From: JAITVB01 sp031553805
Lineage (GTDB): Bacteria > Bacteroidota > Bacteroidia > Bacteroidales > Rikenellaceae
Assembly (NCBI GenBank): GCA_031553805.1
Contig: JAVBLC010000011.1
Coordinates: 24,986-88,985 of the forward strand
DNA length: 64,000 nucleotides
Direction: 5' to 3'
Part shown: one piece after another, positions 44,946 through 53,011 of the stretch
How the letters are laid out: the number at the start of each line of letters is the position of its first letter
Numbering within the stretch: the first letter of the stretch is position 1
Program-made: the position numbers and the translations under genes
Notes under the pieces: model-generated
Seen by the model: the letters and a program-made list of their open reading frames with translations, nothing else
The model's database searches: none
Told to the model about the DNA's origin: nothing

Positions 44946-45653
44946 ATGAGAGAACTACCTCAACACAAGAAAGTTTACGAAGCGCTGCGTGAGCAGATCG
45001 CCATCGGACAGTTTGCCCCCGGCGACTTGCTGCCCTCGGAGCATGAGTTGTGCGCCGCCTACGGGTTGGCGCGGCCCACGGTGCGCAAAGCGCTCGACCG
45101 CCTGGTGTCCGACGGTTTTATACACAAACACCAGGGCAAGGGGAGCATTGTGCGCGGTGCCCCGAAAGGGATAGGCATCTTGTCACTCAGCGGCACGACC
45201 TCCGCCGTGGGAGGCGACCAGCTCGAAACGCGCATCGTGGCCGGGCCTGAGATCCGCACGTGGAACGAGGCGTTCTCGTATGCCATCAGCGAAGAGGAGC
45301 GGCAGGCGGGGTGCATCTATTTCGAACGGCTGCGGCTGTTGAACGGTGTGCCGGTCTTTTTTGACATCACGATGCTGCCCAACCGGAGCTTGCCGCGATT
45401 CATTTCGCAACCGCTTGAGAATGTATCGCTGTTTAATTTACTGCGTACAAAATACCAGATCGAGGTTACAGGTGGCACCCAGCAGCTTTTTGCCATTCGG
45501 GCCGACAAACGGCTGCGTGAGCATTTTTTGACTACGCCGGGCCATCCTATATTGCAGTTGAACCGGAAGATCGAAACCTCGCGCCCCGACTTCTTTATTT
45601 ATAGCCAGGTGTTCTGCATTACGCAGAACTACGGGCTGATCGGGACATTTTAG
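44946..45653 (+). CDS. GntR family transcriptional regulator (HutC/UTRA type)
   Basis: The 235-residue regulator has an N-terminal winged helix (KVYEALREQIAIGQF, PGDLLPSEHELCAAYGLARPTVRKALDRL, GFIHKHQGKGSIV) and a C-terminal UTRA effector domain (about 95-235). HutC-type repressors bind a pathway intermediate, often a phosphosugar. It faces the E2-E3-E1/aldolase cluster across a 200-bp region with two matched operators, so it probably represses both itself and the cluster until the inducer is present. Confidence 0.92.
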   Translation: MRELPQHKKVYEALREQIAIGQFAPGDLLPSEHELCAAYGLARPTVRKALDRLVSDGFIHKHQGKGSIVRGAPKGIGILSLSGTTSAVGGDQLETRIVAGPEIRTWNEAFSYAISEEERQAGCIYFERLRLLNGVPVFFDITMLPNRSLPRFISQPLENVSLFNLLRTKYQIEVTGGTQQLFAIRADKRLREHFLTTPGHPILQLNRKIETSRPDFFIYSQVFCITQNYGLIGTF

Positions 45654-45654
45654 G

Positions 45655-45912
45655 CACTTCCCCGGTGCATCTCCCTGTGCGTCCCCGCACAGGAAGATTT
45701 TTCCGATCAGGGTTACCCGGAGAAACGACGTTTTTAGCCTCGCTGAGCTCCACTTCGTTCCGGTTCAGAAAAATTTTAACGACGTTGAGCTCGCTCACTG
45801 CCACGCAGCAACCTCGGTTGCGGCGCTTTTTATAAAAAGCGCCAGTACCCTTATGCGACCTAACGCGCGGTGGTTATCTTTCCCTGGCAGATTTCTGTGA
45901 AATCTGCCCCGT
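45655..45912. repeat. Family A palindromic element, single-ended copy
   Basis: The opening matches window position 1 onward. Core GGCGC-TTTTTATAAAAA-GCGCC is at 45822-45843, then CAGTACCCT. At 45886-45908 a perfect hairpin GGCAGATTTC-TGT-GAAATCTGCC takes the place of the AGAGATTTTTATGC hairpin of the first copy, so the arms have changed together. It lies in the convergent gap between the GntR gene and infC. Confidence 0.8.
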
Positions 45913-45930
45913 GCTATGGACAATCCTCAC

Positions 45931-45968
45931 AAAAAGAGCGGCGGGAGCAAATCGCTTCCGCCGCTTTT
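45931..45968 (-). terminator. Terminator of infC
   Basis: AGCGGCGGAAGC pairs with GCTCCCGCCGCT (one wobble) around a short loop, and a T run follows on the minus strand, about 40 bp past the infC stop. Confidence 0.85.
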
Positions 45969-46005
45969 CACAAAAATATCAGCCTGTGCCCGATACCGGC
46001 CTCCG

Positions 46006-46581
46006 TTACTTTTTAGCTTTCGGGGCAAGGATCAGGATCATTCGCTTGCCTTCGAGGCGGGGCATTTGTTCTACTTTGGCCAACTCTTCGAGGTCGGTGG
46101 CAAATCGCAACAGGAGGATTTCACCCTGGTCTTTGAAGACGATCTGACGGCCGCGGAAGAATACGTAGGCTTTCACCTTGGCGCCCTCCTTCAGAAAATT
46201 TTCGGCGTGTTTGAGTTTGAAGTTGTAGTCGTGGTCGTCGGTGTTGGGCCCGAAGCGGATCTCCTTGACGACGATCTTGACGGCCTTGGCTTTGATTTCC
46301 TTGGCCTTTTTCTTCTGTTGGTAGAGGAATTTTTGGTAATCAACGATCCGGCAGACGGGCGGGTCTGCTTTGGGTGAAATTTCTACCAGGTCCAGCCCCA
46401 TCTCCTCGGCCATTCGCAGCGCTTCGGCCGTCGAAACCACCAAGGGAGCTTCGATGTTCTCTCCCACCAAACGCACCTGTTTGGCCGTAATTTTTTCATT
46501 AATGGCGTGAAGTACCTCTTTTTCAGGCGGTCTCCTGAAATTGCCCCGCGGCGGTTTCGGCCTGTTGAACGTTGTTGCTAT
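46006..46581 (-). CDS. infC: Translation initiation factor IF-3 with a probable AUA start codon
   Basis: The 191-residue IF-3 shows the N-domain (EKITAKQVRLVGENIEAP, RMAEEMGLDLVEI, CRIVDYQKFLYQ) and the C-domain (VKEIRFGPNTDDHDYNFK, KVKAYVFFRGR). Conserved residues INEKITAKQ lie upstream of the first GTG/ATG candidate, so the true start must be earlier. The frame is closed by TAG inside a perfect AGGAGG Shine-Dalgarno; 8 nt after AGGAGG is ATA (46581-46579), then GCAACAACG. IF-3 genes are known to use non-standard starts (AUU in E. coli) for autoregulation. thrS ends 73 bp upstream. Confidence 0.9.
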   Translation of the reverse strand: MATTFNRPKPPRGNFRRPPEKEVLHAINEKITAKQVRLVGENIEAPLVVSTAEALRMAEEMGLDLVEISPKADPPVCRIVDYQKFLYQQKKKAKEIKAKAVKIVVKEIRFGPNTDDHDYNFKLKHAENFLKEGAKVKAYVFFRGRQIVFKDQGEILLLRFATDLEELAKVEQMPRLEGKRMILILAPKAKK

Positions 46582-46654
46582 AGTTTTATCCTCCTACAGT
46601 TAGTGAAACAAATGTATTTTAGTATTAGCAAATTTCTCTCCAAAGAATGCAGCC

Positions 46655-48601
46655 TTAGATCTGTTGGATCTCTTTGGCGACCTGCTCGTTGACAAAATCG
46701 GCAAATGCTTCGCGGGTCATGGCGCCCTTGTCGCCTTCGCCTTGCAGGCGTACCGACACCGTGCCTTCGGCTTCTTCTTTCTCGCCGACGATCAGCAGGA
46801 AAGGGATGCGTTTGAGTTCGTTGTCGCGTATCTTTCTGCCGATCTTCTCGTTACGGTCGTCGACTTGGGTGCGAATATCGCAATTATTTAGAAATTCTGA
46901 AACTTTTTCCGCATAATCGTTAAATTTTTCGCTGATCGGCAGCAGCACCACCTGGTCGGGAGTGAGCCACAGGGGGAACTTTCCACCAGTGTGTTCGAGC
47001 AGCACGGCCACGAAACGTTCCATCGACCCGAACGGTGCGCGGTGGATCATCACCGGGCGGTGGGGCTTGTCGTCGGCCCCGGTGTAGGAGAGGTCGAAGC
47101 GTTCGGGCAGGTTGTAGTCGACCTGGATCGTGCCCAGCTGCCACTTGCGGCCCAGGGCATCGCGCACCATAAAGTCGAGCTTCGGGCCGTAGAACGCCGC
47201 TTCGCCATATTCGACCACCGTGTTGAGGCCTTTTTCTGCGGCCGCCTGGATGATCGCCGATTCGGCTTTTTCCCAGTTCTCATCCGAACCGATGTATTTT
47301 TCCTTGTTCCCTGGGTCGCGTAACGATACCTGTGCGGTGAAATCTTTGAAATCGAGTGTCTTGAAGATGTAGAGCACGATGTCGATCACCTTTTGGAACT
47401 CGCCCAGCAACTGGTCGGGGCGGCAGAAGATATGGGCGTCGTCCTGCGTAAATCCGCGCACGCGGGTCAGGCCGTGCAACTCGCCGCTCATTTCGTAGCG
47501 ATACACCGTGCCGAATTCGGCCAAGCGCAGCGGCAGGTCTTTGTATGAGCGCGGCTTGATGCGGTAGATCTCGCAGTGGTGGGGACAGTTCATCGGCTTG
47601 AGTAGGTACTCTTCGCCCTCGTCCGGGGTGAGGATCGGCTGAAACGAGTCTTTTCCGTATTTGGCGTAGTGGCCCGACGTGACGTACAGCTCTTTCGATC
47701 CGATATGCGGGGTGATCACCTGCAGGTAACCGTACTTCTTCTGTACGTTCCGCAAGAAACCTTCGAGGCGGTCGCGCAGGGCGGTGCCTTTGGGCAGCCA
47801 CAGCGGCAGGCCCTGACCCACGCGCTGCGAAAAGGCGAACAATTCAAGCTCCTTGCCCAGTTTGCGGTGGTCGCGCTTTTTGGCTTCCTCCAACATCACC
47901 AGGTATTCGTCGAGCATCGACTTCTTCGGGAACGTGATCCCGTAAATGCGAGTGAGCATTTTGTTCTTTTCGTTGCCGCGCCAGTAAGCCCCGGCTACCG
48001 AGGTCAGCTTGATCGCCTTGATGTATCCCGTGTTCGGCAAATGAGGACCACGACATAAATCTGTAAAATTACCGTTCGTGTAGAACGTGATCGTACCGTC
48101 GGTCAGGTCGGCGATCAGCTCCACTTTATAAGGGTCACCCTTTTCGGTGTAGGTCTTGAGCGCTTCGGCCTTAGACACCTCCCGGCGGGTCATTTCTTCT
48201 TTCTGGCGGGCCAATTCGTACATCTTCTCCTCGATCTTCGGCAGGTCGCTTTCGGTGATCGGCGTGGGCGAATCGACGTCATAGTAAAATCCGTTTTCAA
48301 TCGCCGGCCCGATGCCGAACTTGATGCCCGGATACAATGCTTCGAGCGCTTCGGCCAGCAAGTGCGAAGAGGTGTGCCAGAAGGCGTGTTTGCCCTCGTC
48401 GTCGTCCCACTTGAAGAGTTTGACTGCGGCGTCTTCATTGATCGGCAGGGTCACATCGACCACCGATCCGCCCACCGAAGCGGCCAGTACGTCCTGGGCC
48501 AGGCGGGGGCTGATGCTCTCGGCCACCTGAAGGGCTGTCGTCCCTTTTGCATATTCCCGGACGCTGCCGTCGGGGAAAGTGATTTTTATCATCGTGCTCA
48601 T
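46655..48601 (-). CDS. thrS: Threonyl-tRNA synthetase
   Basis: The 648-residue class II synthetase has an N-terminal TGS domain (ITFPDGSVREYAKG), the editing domain (HTSSHLLAEAL; later the GPHLPNTGYI region), and a catalytic domain with zinc-ligand motif MNCPHHCEIY, motif 2 TRVRGFTQDDAHIF and motif 3 near GSMERFVAVLLEH. A C-terminal anticodon-binding domain ends the protein. MSTM could start at 48601 or at the second Met (48592). infC follows on the same strand. Confidence 0.96.
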   Translation of the reverse strand: MSTMIKITFPDGSVREYAKGTTALQVAESISPRLAQDVLAASVGGSVVDVTLPINEDAAVKLFKWDDDEGKHAFWHTSSHLLAEALEALYPGIKFGIGPAIENGFYYDVDSPTPITESDLPKIEEKMYELARQKEEMTRREVSKAEALKTYTEKGDPYKVELIADLTDGTITFYTNGNFTDLCRGPHLPNTGYIKAIKLTSVAGAYWRGNEKNKMLTRIYGITFPKKSMLDEYLVMLEEAKKRDHRKLGKELELFAFSQRVGQGLPLWLPKGTALRDRLEGFLRNVQKKYGYLQVITPHIGSKELYVTSGHYAKYGKDSFQPILTPDEGEEYLLKPMNCPHHCEIYRIKPRSYKDLPLRLAEFGTVYRYEMSGELHGLTRVRGFTQDDAHIFCRPDQLLGEFQKVIDIVLYIFKTLDFKDFTAQVSLRDPGNKEKYIGSDENWEKAESAIIQAAAEKGLNTVVEYGEAAFYGPKLDFMVRDALGRKWQLGTIQVDYNLPERFDLSYTGADDKPHRPVMIHRAPFGSMERFVAVLLEHTGGKFPLWLTPDQVVLLPISEKFNDYAEKVSEFLNNCDIRTQVDDRNEKIGRKIRDNELKRIPFLLIVGEKEEAEGTVSVRLQGEGDKGAMTREAFADFVNEQVAKEIQQI

Positions 48602-48631
48602 AATTATCCGGATAATTAAGAAGCAAAGGTA
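48601..48631 (-). promoter_or_regulatory. thrS promoter with 18-bp perfect palindrome
   Basis: On the minus strand a -7 element TACCTTTG (48631 to 48624) is followed by the perfect palindrome TAATTATCCGGATAATTA (48618 to 48601), which ends in the thrS ATG. The palindrome therefore covers the transcription start and the ribosome-binding region. It could be an operator or an mRNA structure. Confidence 0.5.
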
Positions 48632-48679
48632 AAAAAAATTTAAATAGCCGCGCTTTCCCGCCTCTGGAATTTAACCGCC

Positions 48680-48716
48680 AAAAAAAGAAGCCGTCCATTG
48701 GGGAGGACGGCTTCTC
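48680..48716 (-). terminator. Terminator of the GIN-domain gene
   Basis: On the minus strand GAAGCCGTCC pairs with GGACGGCTTC around a 7-nt loop, followed by a TTTTTTT run. It is about 85 bp past the stop. Confidence 0.85.
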
Positions 48717-48800
48717 AACAACCTAAAAAAATACTACCTACAAAAAACGCTTATGATATTAGGTTGTCTCGTCGGGATTTTTCAGAAAATCCCTGCTCTC

Positions 48801-49634
48801 TCACTCTGTCTTTTTCACGGACGAGGCACCGCTGGATTGCGATTTAAAGGTCACTGGATTGCCTTTGTATTTCACGGACGATGCGCCCGAGGCATTGGCG
48901 TTCAGCTCTTCGGTAGCCCACACCGAGACCGTCGACGCGCTGCTGGAGCGGGCGTTGGCTTTCTTGGCTTCGAGGCCCACGGCACGCACGGTCGAGGCTC
49001 CGCTCGCTTCGAGTTTCACTTCGCCCGACGAACCGGTCGCGGTGATGTCCGATGCGCCGCTGGCCGAAATCTCGGCATAGCCTGTAGCGACAGTCAGCTT
49101 GAGGTTCGAGGCGCCGCTGGCGCTGGCATCGATGCTGCCGGCTTCGAGGCGGAGCGTGCCGTTCGAGGCGCCCGTGCAGTCGAGGTCTACCGTGCCTGCC
49201 TTGATCGAGAACGATTTCAGCGAAGTCGCTCCCGAGAGGTTGATCTTCATATTTTCGGTCGTAAACTGGTCTTCCGAGGTGATCCTCACCGCACCCGAGC
49301 CTTTGAGGCTACGGATTTCGGGCAGGTAGACGGTCATGCGCATCACCTGTCGGTTGGCGTTGTTCCAACGGAAACCTTCGGTGTTGATCCCGACCGAGAG
49401 GACGCCGTCGGACGACAGCGAAAATTTGAGGCGCGATTCGAGTTCTTCGTTGACCTCGACCACTGCTTTGGTCTGGTTGCTCTTAACGAGTGTCACCTCA
49501 AAAGCCGACGACGCCGAAACGGCCGTGATCGTCCGGCCTTCGTAACGGGTCAGGCGCACCAGCTTCACATCGGCCAGCAATTCCGAGGGAATCGCCAAGG
49601 CCAGCATAAAAAGTAACGTGCAGAATGCTTTCAT
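48801..49634 (-). CDS. Secreted GIN-domain (DUF2807) protein
   Basis: The 277-residue protein has a signal peptide (MKAFCTLLFMLALAIPSELLA). A right-handed beta-helix-like GIN domain follows, with many short turns of the form SGAT/TGAS/SGAS spaced about 20 residues apart (NLSGATSLKS, DCTGASNGTL, SASGASNLKL, SASGASDITA, EASGASTVRA, NASGASSVKY). The family is typical of Bacteroidetes envelopes and of unknown function. There is no lipobox Cys right after the signal, so it is probably periplasmic. Confidence 0.88.
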   Translation of the reverse strand: MKAFCTLLFMLALAIPSELLADVKLVRLTRYEGRTITAVSASSAFEVTLVKSNQTKAVVEVNEELESRLKFSLSSDGVLSVGINTEGFRWNNANRQVMRMTVYLPEIRSLKGSGAVRITSEDQFTTENMKINLSGATSLKSFSIKAGTVDLDCTGASNGTLRLEAGSIDASASGASNLKLTVATGYAEISASGASDITATGSSGEVKLEASGASTVRAVGLEAKKANARSSSASTVSVWATEELNANASGASSVKYKGNPVTFKSQSSGASSVKKTE

Positions 49635-49854
49635 AATCCTTATGGGGTTTTTGGTGTTTTCTATTCGTTAAACGGGGGAGTTCTCGAAAAGTTACAACCG
49701 CATGTTATTTTTTATCCAACTTTCTCCTTATAAATAGAATGCCCCAAAAGAACTTTATCCGACCGGACAAAAACTACCCCGCTTCAGTTTTGTACCGACG
49801 GCCCGCGAACCACATATATAGAGGATGCCGCGACCTTTCCGGGATTACGTCGAA
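49635..49854. other. Intergenic region, nothing recognised
   Basis: This 220-bp gap lies between the aroF-type gene end and the GIN-domain gene start, both minus. It is AT-rich in its first half. I see no convincing promoter, hairpin or small gene. Confidence 0.4.
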
Positions 49855-50943
49855 TCAGGCTTCCTTATGTGGGGACGTGCCTTGCGAAACGTTCATAATC
49901 TTATTCTGCTTGTCGATGCTCTCGATATGGATCGCCTCAAGGATCGTCGTCAGGAACTCGGGCGACAGGTCCAACTGCGCAGCCTGCGCCTTGATCCGCT
50001 CGACGATATCACCCCAACGGCTGCGCTGGAGAATCGTCACGTTATTGTCGCGCTTTACCTCACCGATCTTTTCGGCTACGCGCATCCGCTTGGCCAGCAG
50101 CTCGAAGAGTTCGTTGTCGATCTGGTCGATCTGGCCGCGCAAGGCCGCCAGCGCCCGTTCGAACTCGGGCAGGTTGACCACCTCGGTACGCCACGTTACC
50201 TTTTTCAACATATCGGCCAACGCGGCGGGGGTCAGTTGCTGGGCCGCATCGCTCCATGCCTCGTCGGGACGGATGTGGCTCTCGACGATCAGGCCGTCGT
50301 AGTCGAGGTCGGCGATCTTCTGCGACATTTCCAGCAGGCCGTCGCGGCGGCCGACGATGTGCGACGGGTCGCCGATCATCGGAATTTCGGGCATCCGGCG
50401 GCGCATTTCGATCGCCAGGTGCCACATCGGGCTGTTGCGGTACTCGCCGCCGATGGCCGAAAAGCCGCGGTGGATCAGACCGATCCGTTCGATGCCTGCT
50501 TTCTGCAGGCGTTGCACAGCCCCACCCCACAACTCGATGTCGGGACCCACCGGATTTTTCACGAGAATCGTGACGTTCGATCCCCGCACAGCATCCGAAA
50601 TTTCTTGCACGCTAAAGGGGTTTACCGTCGTCCGGGCCCCGATCCACAGGATGTCGACGCCGAATTCGAGGGCGGCCTCGACGTGCTTGGCCGTCGCCAC
50701 TTCGATCGCCGTCGGCAGACCGGTCAGCTCTTTGGCCTTCGCTACCCAGCCCAGCCCCTTGAGGCCGACGCCCTCGAACATCCCGGGCCGGGTGCGCGGT
50801 TTCCACACGCCGGCACGGAAAACGTCGACCATTCCCGTTTTGGCCAGTTGCACACAGGTTTCCACTGTCTGTTCCTCGGTTTCGGCACTGCACGGGCCGG
50901 CGATAATCACCGGTTTTTTGCGTTTCAGATCAAATCTTTCCAT
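49855..50943 (-). CDS. Bifunctional DAHP synthase / chorismate mutase
   Basis: The 362 residues have an N-terminal type I-beta (KDO8P-synthase-like) DAHP synthase (VIIAGPCSAETEEQT; GLGWVAKAKELTGLPTA; DILWIGARTT; VKNPVGPDIE; PMIGDPSHIVG; GLIVESHIRPDEA) and a C-terminal AroQ-type chorismate mutase (about 265-355: ALRGQIDQIDNELFELLAKRM). The fusion couples entry to the shikimate pathway with the Phe/Tyr branch and usually allows feedback through the mutase domain. It is last in the aromatic operon, 38 bp after tyrA. Confidence 0.93.
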   Translation of the reverse strand: MERFDLKRKKPVIIAGPCSAETEEQTVETCVQLAKTGMVDVFRAGVWKPRTRPGMFEGVGLKGLGWVAKAKELTGLPTAIEVATAKHVEAALEFGVDILWIGARTTVNPFSVQEISDAVRGSNVTILVKNPVGPDIELWGGAVQRLQKAGIERIGLIHRGFSAIGGEYRNSPMWHLAIEMRRRMPEIPMIGDPSHIVGRRDGLLEMSQKIADLDYDGLIVESHIRPDEAWSDAAQQLTPAALADMLKKVTWRTEVVNLPEFERALAALRGQIDQIDNELFELLAKRMRVAEKIGEVKRDNNVTILQRSRWGDIVERIKAQAAQLDLSPEFLTTILEAIHIESIDKQNKIMNVSQGTSPHKEA

Positions 50944-50981
50944 CTTATTTTGTGATTTTTGTTACAATTTTAGAGTTCCCG

Positions 50982-51824
50982 TTAATCGATGATTTTGCGG
51001 ATCGTGTTGGCCTTCTCCATCGAGGCCCGAAGCCCTGCCAGATCATCGTTTTCCAGCATTTTTCGAAAGATCTGCAATTGGTGGATATGCTCCCTCAGCA
51101 CGTCAAGCACATTGTATTTGTTCTGCATAAAGATCGGCAGCCAGGTATCCGGCGAACTTTTCGCCAGACGCACCGTACTCTCGAAACCGCCCCCCGCCAG
51201 GTCGAAGATGTGCGACTCCTCGCGTTCCTTTTCCAATACGGTGAGGGCCAACGCGAACGAAGTGATGTGGCTGATGTGGCTGATGTAGGCGGTGTGGGTG
51301 TCGTGTTCCTCGGCACCCATGGTCAGTTGCGGCATTCCAATAGCGGCATAGATCGTTTCGACCGCTTCCAGAGCGTCGGCATCACTGCGTTCGGGTTCGC
51401 AAACCACCACCGTGCGCCCTGCAAACGCACCGTGCACGGCCGCTTCGGGGCCGCTGTATTCCGTCCCCCACATCGGGTGGGTTGCCACAAAGCGCCCACG
51501 GCGCGGATGCTGCGAAATCATTTCGCACAACTCCTGCTTGGTTGATCCCATATCCAGCACGATCTGCCTGTCATTGATCCGGTTAAGGATCTTAACGGCA
51601 AGCGTAGGGATCGAATTTACGGGCGTAGCCAGCACGATCAGATCGGCCGCGGCAACCGCCTCCTCCAAAGGCAACGCTTTATCAATCAGGTTTAAAGCGA
51701 GCGCCTTTTCAAGATTGGCCGCCGAATTGTCGACGCCAATCACCGCTTCCGAAAATCCTTTCTCCTTGAGGGCGAGGGCAAACGAACCCCCGATCAACCC
51801 GATACCGATGATCGCCGCTTTCAT
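50982..51824 (-). CDS. tyrA: Prephenate dehydrogenase
   Basis: The 280-residue TyrA makes 4-hydroxyphenylpyruvate from prephenate. The NAD(P) site is IGIGLIGGSFALALK at the very start, and further motifs are FVATHPMWGTEYSG and DTHTAYISHISHI. I chose the ATG at 51824 (MKAAIIGIG), which overlaps the aminotransferase stop in an ATGA arrangement; longer readings run into that gene. No ACT domain is visible. Confidence 0.93.
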   Translation of the reverse strand: MKAAIIGIGLIGGSFALALKEKGFSEAVIGVDNSAANLEKALALNLIDKALPLEEAVAAADLIVLATPVNSIPTLAVKILNRINDRQIVLDMGSTKQELCEMISQHPRRGRFVATHPMWGTEYSGPEAAVHGAFAGRTVVVCEPERSDADALEAVETIYAAIGMPQLTMGAEEHDTHTAYISHISHITSFALALTVLEKEREESHIFDLAGGGFESTVRLAKSSPDTWLPIFMQNKYNVLDVLREHIHQLQIFRKMLENDDLAGLRASMEKANTIRKIID

Positions 51825-53005
51825 TTCGCAAATCCGTTTTTGATTTTCTCCAACGCTTTTTCGAGTTCGGCAGCGGGCGAGCAAAGGCTGATCCGCAGGT
51901 AGCGTTCGCCCTGGCTGCCGAAGATGCCGCCGGGAGTGATGAACACACCGCAATCGTAGAGCAGGCGGTCGCTCCAGGTGTAGCAGTCGCCCTCGGCGCC
52001 TTCGGGCAGCCGGCCCCAGAGGAACAGTCCGGCCTGGTCGTGCGTATAGCTACAGCCCAAAAAATCCATGATGGCCCACGCCTTTTCCTGGCGGGCGTAG
52101 TAGGTGGCGTTCAGCCCGTCATACCACGCCTGATCAAGGCCCATCGCCACGGCCGCGGCTGCCTGCATCGGGAAAAACATCCCCGAATCCATGTTGCTGC
52201 GGAAGCGTAGGATTTCGTCGATCCTCGCTGCTGCCCCGCCGATCATCCCCACGCGCCAACCAGCCATATTATGACTTTTACTCAGTGAGTTAAGCTCGAT
52301 CACTACCTCCTTTGCCCCATCGATCGAAAGCAAACTCATCGGCCGCGGATTACGGATAAAGCTGTAAGGATTGTCGTGAACGACGAGCAAATTATTTTTT
52401 GTTGCGAATGTTACAATTTTACGAAATAAATCTTCGGTCGGAAGTGTCCCGGTGGGCATATGCGGGTAGTTAACGACAAGGATTTTCACCCTGTCGAGCC
52501 CCCCCCGCTCCATCGCATCGAAGTCGGGTAACCAGCCGTTTTCGGACCGCAGCACATAGTCGACGCACTCGCCGCCCGCAAGGGTCGCCGCCGAGCGGTA
52601 AGTGGGATATCCCGGGTTAGGGATCAGCACTTTATCCCCCGCATTGAGATACGTCATAAAGATATGCATCAGCCCCTCCTTCGACCCGATCAGCGGCAGG
52701 ATCTCGGTCGCCGGATCAAGCGACACGCCATATTTTTCGGCATAAAATTTCGAAAAAGCGCCGCGCAACAACATCGTCCCCTTATTCGGTTGATAAGAGT
52801 GGGTGTTCGGTTTGTGCGCTTGGTCGCAAAGCGCGTCGATCACCTCCGGGTGCGGAGGCAGGTCGGGGCCGCCCACCCCCAGGCTGATGATCTCACGCCC
52901 GGCTTTGCGCAACTCGTCGATCTCGCGCAGTTTTTTCGAAAAGAAGTATTCGCCGACCCCGTCCAGCCTTGCCGCCGTTTGCGGAGTCCCATGTTTCTCG
53001 CTCAT
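51821..53005 (-). CDS. PLP-dependent aminotransferase (aromatic/aspartate type)
   Basis: This 394-residue class I aminotransferase has the PLP-Lys motif ELNSLSKSHNMAGWRVG, the NPGYPTYRSA loop, VNYPHMPTGTLP and the C-terminal RYLRISLCSP Arg that binds the carboxylate. Located between pheA and tyrA, it most likely transaminates phenylpyruvate and 4-hydroxyphenylpyruvate (or prephenate), completing the branch. Spacing to pheA is 6 bp. Confidence 0.92.
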   Translation of the reverse strand: MSEKHGTPQTAARLDGVGEYFFSKKLREIDELRKAGREIISLGVGGPDLPPHPEVIDALCDQAHKPNTHSYQPNKGTMLLRGAFSKFYAEKYGVSLDPATEILPLIGSKEGLMHIFMTYLNAGDKVLIPNPGYPTYRSAATLAGGECVDYVLRSENGWLPDFDAMERGGLDRVKILVVNYPHMPTGTLPTEDLFRKIVTFATKNNLLVVHDNPYSFIRNPRPMSLLSIDGAKEVVIELNSLSKSHNMAGWRVGMIGGAAARIDEILRFRSNMDSGMFFPMQAAAAVAMGLDQAWYDGLNATYYARQEKAWAIMDFLGCSYTHDQAGLFLWGRLPEGAEGDCYTWSDRLLYDCGVFITPGGIFGSQGERYLRISLCSPAAELEKALEKIKNGFAK

Positions 53006-53011
53006 CGTATG

